This document shows positions 1 to 5,149 of a stretch of 6,607 bases of DNA, piece after piece. The stretch is from Actinomycetes bacterium. GTDB lineage: Bacteria > Actinomycetota > Actinomycetes > Streptosporangiales > Streptosporangiaceae. The notes under the pieces are model-generated. The model was not told the DNA's origin. It searched no databases and was given only the letters and a program-made list of their open reading frames with translations. The position numbers and the translations under genes are program-made. The stretch lies in assembly GCA_023425615.1 (NCBI GenBank), contig JAFACJ010000353.1, positions 1 to 6,607 of the forward strand. The letters run 5' to 3'. How positions within the stretch are numbered: the first letter of the stretch is position 1; the number at the start of each line of letters is the position of its first letter.

Positions 1-21
1 TTCGGTGTCGTCGAGGCCCAT
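1..21 (-). CDS. 5' end of a probable next operon gene, cut by the window edge
   Basis: An ATG on the minus strand at 21..19 follows the TGA of the radical SAM gene (25..23) with one base between them (TGACATG). Seven codons, MGLDDTE, are visible before the sequence ends. Such near-overlap is typical of translationally coupled genes, and the four upstream genes are all closely packed on this strand. The only ribosome-binding candidate is a G-rich stretch in the last codons of the radical SAM gene (GGCGGGCGGG), which is weak. In Nit1C clusters the usual remaining partners are a nitrilase, a GNAT acetyltransferase, an AIR-synthase-like protein and a glycosyltransferase. Seven residues do not allow a choice among them. 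Confidence 0.4.
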
Positions 22-22
22 G

Positions 23-1105
23 TCACCCGCCCGCCGAGGGCAGCACGCTGCACGCGCCGCACGCCGCGCAGCCGGCCTTCTGGTCGGCGCCGCGCATGCC
101 CGCCTCCCGCAGGCGGGCGGCGACGCCCTCGGTGACATACCGCAGCAGCTCCGCGTCGGGCGCGGTGGCGCCGTCCCGGGCGGCGAGGGTGCCGCCCATG
201 GGACGGAACGGGACGACGAACGGGTACACGCCGCGCCCGATGAGCCGCCCCGCCCCGGCGACCAGCTCGTCGGGGTCCTCGCCCAGGCCGACGAGCAGGT
301 ACGTCGAGACCCGGTTCGCGCCGAACACGCGCACCGCCTCGTCCCACGCGGCCTCGTACTCGGCCATCGGGACGGAGGACTTGCCGGGCATCCAGCGGCG
401 GCGCACGTCCTCGTCCAGGGACTCGAGGTGGATGCCGATGGACGCCGCACCGGCCTCGCGCAGCCGGGAGATCCAGGCGAGGTCGCCGGGCGGCTCGCAC
501 TGCACCTGGACCGGCAGGCCCGGCACGGCCTCCAGCACCGCCCGCACCGCGCGCGCCAGATTGCGGGCGCCGCGGTCTCGCCCGGTGGTGGTGCCGGTCG
601 TCATCACCATCTGGCGCACTCCGTCCAGCCGGACGGCGGCCTCGGCGACCTCGGCGAGCTGGGCCGGTGTCTTCGCCGCGACCGTCGCGCCCGACCGCAG
701 CGACTCCTCAATGGTGCAGAACCGGCACCGGTCGGCCTCGGCGTAGCGGACGCACGTCTGCACGACCGTCGTGGCCAGCACGTCCGAGCCGTGCAGCCGC
801 GCGATGTGCTCGTAGGGGATCCCGTCCGCCGTCCTCAGGTCATAGAACCTCGGACGGCGGACGGCCGTCAGGGTCAGTCCGGTGTCCTGCTCACCGAGCC
901 ACACCTTCCCGTCCCTGACGGTGTAGGGGCTGCGCGGGTCGAGGGGAAGCGCGGCGTTGGCACCGTCGACGAGGACATGGCCGTCGTCGCTCGGGCCCGC
1001 GCCGTCGGGACGCCGCACGGGCGCGTCCAGCGCCACGCCGCGCAGCGCCAGTTCGGCGCGGGTCAGGATCCGCACATCCACCGCCGTCCGGGTGCCAACG
1101 CTCAC
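23..1105 (-). CDS. MSMEG_0568/Sll0785-type radical SAM protein of the Nit1C cluster
   Basis: A 360-residue radical SAM enzyme, expected to be cytosolic and to cleave S-adenosylmethionine with a [4Fe-4S] cluster. Its substrate and reaction are unknown. The likely cluster ligands are C118, C127 and C130 (C-x8-C-x2-C), a spacing unlike the classical C-x3-C-x2-C. A run of T and G follows at about 169-175 (TTGTTTG), then a TIM-barrel-like stretch with VQCEPPGDLAW (201-211) and SIGIHLESLDE (222-232). The tail has three more cysteines, C346, C349 and C352 (GCAACGAC), which could bind a second Fe-S cluster or metal. The start is GTG at 1105..1103, preceded by AAGGGGG (1117..1111) with 5 bases between. 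This site overlaps the TAA stop of the upstream gene, suggesting translational coupling. Family assignment is from recognition of the motifs and the neighbouring Sll0783 and MSMEG_0569 homologues. Confidence 0.9.
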   Translation of the reverse strand: MSVGTRTAVDVRILTRAELALRGVALDAPVRRPDGAGPSDDGHVLVDGANAALPLDPRSPYTVRDGKVWLGEQDTGLTLTAVRRPRFYDLRTADGIPYEHIARLHGSDVLATTVVQTCVRYAEADRCRFCTIEESLRSGATVAAKTPAQLAEVAEAAVRLDGVRQMVMTTGTTTGRDRGARNLARAVRAVLEAVPGLPVQVQCEPPGDLAWISRLREAGAASIGIHLESLDEDVRRRWMPGKSSVPMAEYEAAWDEAVRVFGANRVSTYLLVGLGEDPDELVAGAGRLIGRGVYPFVVPFRPMGGTLAARDGATAPDAELLRYVTEGVAARLREAGMRGADQKAGCAACGACSVLPSAGG

Positions 1106-1115
1106 GTTCGCCCCC

Positions 1116-1631
1116 TTAGAGCTGGTAGGTGGAGTTGATGATGGCGCCCTTGCGCGCGTAGTGGATCAGCGCGTCCTGGACGTCCAGCGGGTGGGTGGGG
1201 ATGACGCCCTCGATGAGGTCCTCCTCGCGGGCGCCGTGCAGGGACAGCCCGAACCGGCAGCAGTAGACGGTGCCGCCCTCGGCGATGAACGTCTTGAGCT
1301 GGTTGTTGATGTTGTGCTCGCCGGGGAAGGCGGAGTTGCCGGTGGTCGGGAAACCGCGGGTGGCCAGGCAGTTGAGCGAGCCGGGACCGTAGAAGTAGAT
1401 CGCGGTCTCGAAGCCCTTGCGCAGCGCGCGGGTCGCCTGGAGGACGGCGACGAAGCTCACCGAGGACTCGTGGGCGATGCCGTGCACGAGCGTGAAGTAG
1501 GTCTCGCCGTCCTCGGCCTGGTAGTCGGGGAACACCTTGGTGGTGCCGTAGATGGTGGAGCCCTCGGGCAGCGAGGGGTGGGGGATCTCGTTCAGGCTCT
1601 TCTTGCCGAGTTCCTCGATGGTCTCCGACAT
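1116..1631 (-). CDS. MSMEG_0572/Sll0783-type nitrogen-starvation response protein
   Basis: A 171-residue soluble protein with no signal peptide or membrane segment. It resembles the MSMEG_0572/Sll0783 family, the marker protein of Nit1C clusters. In Synechocystis, Sll0783 is induced by nitrogen starvation and needed for polyhydroxybutyrate accumulation, but its biochemical activity is unknown. Recognisable parts are STIYGTTKVFPDYQ (25-38), YFYGPGSLNCLATRGFPTTG (79-98), VYCCRFGLSLHG (122-133) and the C-terminal GAIINSTYQL. Cysteines are C88 and the adjacent pair C124-C125. The alternating strand/helix pattern and the cysteine before the last segment recall DsrE-like folds; this is inference. 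The start is ATG at 1631..1629 with AAGGAG (1644..1639) 7 bases upstream. An open frame continues upstream to 2117 but overlaps the amidohydrolase gene and is arginine/proline-rich shadow, so the short start is preferred. The stop lies 10 bases before the radical SAM start. Confidence 0.9.
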   Translation of the reverse strand: MSETIEELGKKSLNEIPHPSLPEGSTIYGTTKVFPDYQAEDGETYFTLVHGIAHESSVSFVAVLQATRALRKGFETAIYFYGPGSLNCLATRGFPTTGNSAFPGEHNINNQLKTFIAEGGTVYCCRFGLSLHGAREEDLIEGVIPTHPLDVQDALIHYARKGAIINSTYQL

Positions 1632-1672
1632 GGTTCTACTCCTTGTGGATGCGGGTTTTCGCGGTGAAGGGG

Positions 1673-2488
1673 TCAGTCGTAGAGGGCGGCGAAGGTGTCG
1701 TGGAAGACGAGCCGCGCGAGTTCGCCGCCGCCGGTGGCCGCGGACATCCGTGCGTGTTCGCCGACGAAGTCGCCCCAGGGCTGGTCGCTGGCGAACAGCA
1801 CGCGGTCGTGGCCGAGGCCGCGGTGTTCGATCTCCCGGGCCAGCCAGTACGGGGTGAACCCGATGGCCCAGGACAGGTCGGTGTAGACCTGCTTGCCGGC
1901 CGCTATCCAGTCGAAGAACCGGGAGCCGGCGAGTTTGATGTGGCCGCTCATCCCGCCGCCGAAGTGCACCAGGTGCACCGGCACGCGGTCGGCGTACCAC
2001 TCGACGAGGTGCCCCACCTCGTCGATGTCGGAGGCCGCGCCCGGCGAGGTGTGCACGTGGACGACCAGCCTGTGCCGTTCGGCGGCGGCGAAGATGCTGT
2101 CCAGTGCGGGACGGCACGCCGGGTCGGTGGGGCGCCCGCCGAGCAGGAAGCTGAGTTTCAGCGCCTTCACCCCGTCCTCACCCGCCAGGGCGAGGGCCGC
2201 GGCGGTGCGTTCGGCGTCCTGCGGGCGGGGGGAGACCCACAGTCCGGCGCGGATCCGGTCGTCGGTCTGCGCGGCCTCCAGCACCAGTTCGTTGAAGGAG
2301 AACGCCACGGCCGGATCCGGCACGCCGTAGTTGGGGATGACCAGGGCGCGTTCGGTGCCTTCGGCGTCCAGGTCGCGGAGGAGCTCCTTGATGGTCGCCC
2401 GCGCCCCGGTGTCGGGGTTGACGGGCGGGCCGCCGTAGAAGGGGAAGGCCGGAAGGACGCCGAGGTGGCGGTGCTCGTCGTAGACCAT
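1673..2488 (-). CDS. Amidohydrolase family protein (TIM-barrel metal-dependent hydrolase)
   Basis: A 271-residue member of the amidohydrolase superfamily (Amidohydro_2/COG2159-like), expected to be a cytosolic metal-dependent hydrolase or decarboxylase of unknown substrate. Visible metal-site candidates in barrel order are H6-x-H8 (DEHRHLG) after strand 1, K111 (KALKLSF), H144 and H146 (VVHVHTSPG), H172 and H175 (VHLVHFGGG) and D235 (LFASDQPWGD) near the end. YTDLSW (202-207) is also typical. The start is ATG at 2488..2486, 16 bases after the flavoprotein stop, with AAGGGA (2503..2498) about 9 bases upstream. An in-frame start at 2557 exists but would add 23 proline/serine-rich residues overlapping the flavoprotein gene, and the HxH motif normally sits near the N terminus. 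The gene is inside the operon, with a 41-base gap to the Sll0783-like gene. I do not know it as a standard Nit1C member; it might act on a product of the pathway. Confidence 0.88.
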   Translation of the reverse strand: MVYDEHRHLGVLPAFPFYGGPPVNPDTGARATIKELLRDLDAEGTERALVIPNYGVPDPAVAFSFNELVLEAAQTDDRIRAGLWVSPRPQDAERTAAALALAGEDGVKALKLSFLLGGRPTDPACRPALDSIFAAAERHRLVVHVHTSPGAASDIDEVGHLVEWYADRVPVHLVHFGGGMSGHIKLAGSRFFDWIAAGKQVYTDLSWAIGFTPYWLAREIEHRGLGHDRVLFASDQPWGDFVGEHARMSAATGGGELARLVFHDTFAALYD

Positions 2489-2504
2489 GGGTTCCGTTCC
2501 CTTC

Positions 2505-3818
2505 TCAGCCGACGGGGAGAGCGGAGGCGAGGGTGGCGGGAGCGCCGGTGAGGGCACCGCACATGTCGGTGAGGCGGCGTGACGCGTCGATGTGGCCGGC
2601 CAGGAACTCCGCGTCCCGGCCGACGGCCTCGAAGCGTCCCGAACCCCAGGAGTACTGCCAGGGCAGCCCGAGGAAGTACAGGCCGGGGCAACTGGTGGCG
2701 CCCCGCCAGTGCATCGGGTAGCCGCGCCCGTCGAACGCCGGTACCTCTATCCAGCGGTGGTCGCGGACGAATCCCGTCGACCAGACCACCGACGTGATCC
2801 CCGTCTCGCCCAGGTCGAGCGAGCGCGCGGGCACGTCCGGTTCCCACACGGGCGTGTACCGCGCCTCGGGAGGAGCGTCGATTCCGCGGGCCCCGATGTA
2901 CGCGTCGATGGAATCCTTGATGCCTTCGGCGACGGAATCCGCGTGGTCGAGGTTGGCCTTCAGATCGTCGGCGAACTCCAGACGGGTGCCGCGGATCGCT
3001 GTCAGCCGCCCGTACAGCCGCATCCCGTCCCGCGCGAAGGCCCGCAGGTCGATGTCACGGCCGCCGTCTCGCCCGGTGACGTAGTGGTTGACGCGCATCC
3101 GCACCGCGTCCGCGTCGTCGAAGTCGTCGATGTTCTTGGCGTAGTGGCCCATCTCGTCCAGCCACGCCACGCAGTCGCGTCCCCGGTAGAAGCGCGCCAC
3201 TCGCGGTGCGCTTCCCACTGCCAGATGCACTTGCCGCCCCGCGAGGTGCAGGTCTTCGGCGATCTGGCATCCGGACTGCCCCGTCCCGACGACCAGCACG
3301 GCGCCTTCCGGCAGGAGTTCGGGGCTGCGGTAGCGGGAGGAGTGGATCTGCTGGACGCCGCCGGGCAGCGCCTCGGCCATCCGGGGGATCGAGGGGGAGT
3401 GGTAGGGCCCGGTGGCCACGACGACCTGGTCGGCGGTGAACGCCCCGGCCGTCGTCTCCAAGGCGAACCCGTTGCCCGCTCGCCGCAGCCGTGTGACGGC
3501 CACCCCTTCGACCAGCGGTGGTGCGAAGAAGGCGACGTACTCCTCCAGGTACCGGACGACTTCGTCCCGCACCATGAACCCGTCGGGATCGGGTCCCCGG
3601 TAGGGGAAGCCCGGGAGCCGGCACTGCCAGTTCGGCGTCACGAGGCAGAACGAGTCCCAGCGCCGCTCCCGCCATTCGTGCCCCACGCGTTCGGCCTCGA
3701 TGACGATGTGCTCGACGCCCCGCTGCCGCAGGCAGTAGCTCACCGAAAGCCCCGCCTGGCCGCCCCCGACGATCGCCACGGGGTAGTGCGCGCGCATCTG
3801 GAAGGGGAACTCGGGCAT
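2505..3818 (-). CDS. MSMEG_0569-type flavin-dependent oxidoreductase
   Basis: A 437-residue FAD- and NAD(P)H-dependent enzyme of the flavin monooxygenase-like group, matching the MSMEG_0569 family flavoproteins of Nit1C clusters. The order is an N-terminal FAD Rossmann motif VAIVGGGQAGLSVSYCL (14-30), the ATG motif VVVATGPYHSP (132-142), a second dinucleotide motif VLVVGTGQSGCQIAEDL (174-190) for NAD(P)H, and VVWSTGF (344-350) near the C terminus, followed by GLYFLGLPWQYSWGSGRF (379-396). Family and motifs support oxygenation or oxidation of a small molecule; the substrate is unknown. The start is ATG at 3818..3816 with an excellent AGGAGG (3829..3824) 5 bases upstream; M8 is an alternative but lacks a comparable site. 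It is the first gene of the minus-strand operon and faces the divergent intergenic region. A GC hairpin precedes its ribosome binding site. Confidence 0.92.
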   Translation of the reverse strand: MPEFPFQMRAHYPVAIVGGGQAGLSVSYCLRQRGVEHIVIEAERVGHEWRERRWDSFCLVTPNWQCRLPGFPYRGPDPDGFMVRDEVVRYLEEYVAFFAPPLVEGVAVTRLRRAGNGFALETTAGAFTADQVVVATGPYHSPSIPRMAEALPGGVQQIHSSRYRSPELLPEGAVLVVGTGQSGCQIAEDLHLAGRQVHLAVGSAPRVARFYRGRDCVAWLDEMGHYAKNIDDFDDADAVRMRVNHYVTGRDGGRDIDLRAFARDGMRLYGRLTAIRGTRLEFADDLKANLDHADSVAEGIKDSIDAYIGARGIDAPPEARYTPVWEPDVPARSLDLGETGITSVVWSTGFVRDHRWIEVPAFDGRGYPMHWRGATSCPGLYFLGLPWQYSWGSGRFEAVGRDAEFLAGHIDASRRLTDMCGALTGAPATLASALPVG

Positions 3819-3833
3819 GTGGTCCTCCTGAAG

Positions 3834-3849
3834 GCGGCGGTGCCGCCGC
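3834..3849 (-). promoter_or_regulatory. GC-rich leader hairpin just upstream of the flavoprotein ribosome binding site
   Basis: Seven-base complementary arms (GCGGCGG and CCGCCGC) are separated by two bases, so a real hairpin would open one pair to make a four-base loop. On the minus-strand transcript it would end 4 bases before the AGGAGG site (3829..3824). A stable stem here could tune access of ribosomes to the first gene of the operon. It has no U tract after it, so it is not a standard terminator. GC-rich DNA makes such short palindromes fairly common by chance. Confidence 0.35.
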
Positions 3850-3869
3850 TCGGGGACCAGTTCAATCAG

Positions 3870-3908
3870 CGCGTGTTACCGGATGGAATCATCCGGAACA
3901 AACACGCG
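3870..3908. repeat. Nested inverted repeat (probable operator) between divergent genes
   Basis: The outer arms are CGCGTGTT (3870-3877) and AACACGCG (3901-3908), perfectly complementary over 8 bases. Inside them lie CCGGATG (3879-3885) and CATCCGG (3890-3896), perfectly complementary over 7 bases around GAAT. The linkers between inner and outer arms are 1 base on the left and 4 on the right. Its location between two divergent genes, away from any stop codon and without a T run, fits a regulator binding site better than a terminator. The left half contains GTTAC-n6-GAATC (3875-3890), close to the a/b half-site pair of GlnR, the actinobacterial nitrogen regulator. The next GlnR half-sites do not match, so the regulator remains unassigned. 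Confidence 0.5.
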
Positions 3909-4041
3909 TTATCAACGCTTCACCCATTGTTTCTCCACGTCATGTTTCTTCCGCGCTATGCGGCGATGACCGGGAGACTGCGAAATATTCTCCAGTACTC
4001 AGAGATAGTGTGAACAATCCGTATCTTGTGGAGGGGGCGCG

Positions 4042-5055
4042 GTGAAGAGAGCGGCGACCGGCGCGTTGACGGGACTGGCGATCGGCGACGCCATGGGCTT
4101 TCCCACGGAGTTCAACGACCTGGCGCAGATCGCCGCCAAGACCGGCCCCTGGCGCGAGATGCCGCTGCCGCTGGCCTCGGGGCGCGCCTACGTCACCGAC
4201 GACACGCAGATGACCCTGGCGCTGGGCGAGGGGCTCCTCCAAGCGCTGGCGGACGGGCCGCTGACACCCGCCCGGATGGAGCCGCCGGTGCGTGAGCGGT
4301 TCGTCGCGTGGTGGCGCTCGCCGGAGAACGACAGGGCGCCCGGCATGACCTGCCTGCGGGCGTGCGAGGGGCTGAGCCGCGGCGGTGCCTGGCAGGCGGC
4401 CAGCCAGGTCGGCTCCAAGGGCTGCGGCGCGAACATGCGGGTCGCGCCGCTGGGCCTGGTCCCGGACCTGGAGCCGGAGCGGCGCTCGGGGGCCGCGCAG
4501 TTGCAGGCCGCCCTCACCCACGGGCACCCCACCGCGCTGGCGGCCTCGGACCTGACGGCGCACACCGTCCGGCTGCTGGCGCAGGGCGCCGACCCGGCCG
4601 GACTGCCGTCCCTGCTGCGCGCGTACGCCCGGGAGAACCGCCTGGTCTACCGTGCCAAGTGGCTGGGAGACCTGGCGGAGCACGCGCACGACCACGACCG
4701 GGAGTCCTTCGCCGCCCGCGGCTGGGACGAGTGCCTCGCCGTGCTGGACCGGCTGGAGGCCGCGCTGGCCGACGCCGACCCGGAGCGGGACCCCTGCCTG
4801 GCGACGGGCGAGGGATGGATCGCCGAAGAGGCTTTCGCCACCGGCCTGTACTGCTTCCTCATGCTGCACGGCGACCCGCAGGCGGTGGTCCGCCGTGCGG
4901 CGTACTCCTCGGGCGACTCCGATTCGATCGCCGCCCTCGCGGGCGCCTTCGCCGGCGCGTACCACGGTGCGGACGCCTGGCCGCGGGAGTGGGTGGACGC
5001 CCTCGAATACCGCGAGCGCCTGCTGGCCCTGGGCGCCGCCTGGGACAAAGGGTGA
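4042..5055 (+). CDS. ADP-ribosylglycohydrolase family protein (DraG/ARH-like)
   Basis: A 337-residue all-helical hydrolase of the ADP-ribosylglycohydrolase superfamily. Members use two magnesium ions to remove ADP-ribose from proteins, nucleic acids or small molecules; the target here is unknown. The motifs are ALTGLAIGDAMGFPTEF (8-24), the metal-binding VTDDTQMTLALGEGL (51-65, D53, D54, T55), GCGANMRVAPLGL (127-139), ALTHGHPTA (157-165), EGWIAEEAFATGLYCFL (257-273) and SSGDSDSIAALAGAFAGAYH (289-308). The last is the usual GGDTDT metal motif in a serine form (D292, D294). Both metal sites therefore look intact. The start is GTG at 4042 with GGAGG (4030-4034) 7 bases upstream. The gene is divergent from the Nit1C-like operon and on the same strand as the following TIGR02677 gene, 94 bases away. 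It could be linked to either neighbour or neither. Confidence 0.93.
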   Translation: MKRAATGALTGLAIGDAMGFPTEFNDLAQIAAKTGPWREMPLPLASGRAYVTDDTQMTLALGEGLLQALADGPLTPARMEPPVRERFVAWWRSPENDRAPGMTCLRACEGLSRGGAWQAASQVGSKGCGANMRVAPLGLVPDLEPERRSGAAQLQAALTHGHPTALAASDLTAHTVRLLAQGADPAGLPSLLRAYARENRLVYRAKWLGDLAEHAHDHDRESFAARGWDECLAVLDRLEAALADADPERDPCLATGEGWIAEEAFATGLYCFLMLHGDPQAVVRRAAYSSGDSDSIAALAGAFAGAYHGADAWPREWVDALEYRERLLALGAAWDKG

Positions 5056-5072
5056 AACGGAATATCAATAGG

Positions 5073-5091
5073 TAAGCATGTCGGATGCTTA
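5073..5091. promoter_or_regulatory. Dyad between the ADP-ribosylglycohydrolase and jetA-like genes
   Basis: Perfect 7-base arms TAAGCAT (5073-5079) and ATGCTTA (5085-5091) surround GTCGG. It lies 18 bases after the stop of the ADP-ribosylglycohydrolase gene. The stem is AT-rich and followed by TTTGACGGCTTTT rather than a clean T tract, so it would be a weak intrinsic terminator. It sits 59 bases before the jetA-like start, where an operator is equally plausible. Confidence 0.4.
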
Positions 5092-5149
5092 TTTGACGGC
5101 TTTTGGGTGGGTAGCATGACGGGCTGGCGGCTGGGGGAGGAGGTGTGCG

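Larger units (their letters stand above)
3819..4041. promoter_or_regulatory. Divergent intergenic region between the Nit1C-like operon and the ADP-ribosylglycohydrolase gene
   Basis: This 223-base gap must carry the promoters for both directions. The part from about 3880 to 4030 is clearly AT-richer than the coding DNA on both sides, as expected for promoters in a high-GC genome. It contains the nested inverted repeat at 3870-3908 and a leader hairpin at 3834-3849. For the plus strand, TAGTGT (4006-4011) resembles an actinobacterial -10 element, but no good -35 is found at normal spacing. For the minus strand, TTGATA (3915..3910) could be a -35, but the -10 region after 17-18 bases is poor. 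No convincing promoter pair is claimed. I see no gene in it. Confidence 0.6.

Noticed and set aside
5..1138. Long plus-strand open frame opposite the radical SAM gene
   Set aside because: Translation is low-complexity, rich in Arg, Ala, Gly and His, with no recognisable motif. It mirrors the codon bias of the real gene on the minus strand.
1632..2117. N-terminal extension of the Sll0783-like frame up to 2117
   Set aside because: The added residues are arginine/proline-rich shadow of the amidohydrolase gene, and the AAGGAG site places the start at 1631.
2489..2557. Upstream in-frame start for the amidohydrolase
   Set aside because: It would overlap the flavoprotein gene and add a proline/serine-rich tail before the N-terminal HxH motif; the start at 2488 has its own ribosome binding site.
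3951..3963. Small inverted repeat CCGC-n5-GCGG in the intergenic region
   Set aside because: Four-base GC arms are expected by chance at this composition.
2592..4013. 473-codon plus-strand open frame opposite the flavoprotein gene
   Set aside because: It is antisense to a protein with two intact dinucleotide-binding motifs, shows no motif of its own and has no ribosome binding site of note. Long antisense frames are common in high-GC DNA.
3940..4965. Minus-strand open frame opposite the ADP-ribosylglycohydrolase gene
   Set aside because: The plus-strand product has all superfamily metal motifs, while this frame gives repetitive Arg/Gly/Gln-rich sequence extending into the promoter region.
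5093..5117. TTGACG (5093-5098) and TAGCAT (5112-5117) as a -35/-10 promoter for the jetA-like gene
   Set aside because: Each hexamer is reasonable alone, but the spacer is only 13 bases, too short for a standard sigma-70-type promoter.
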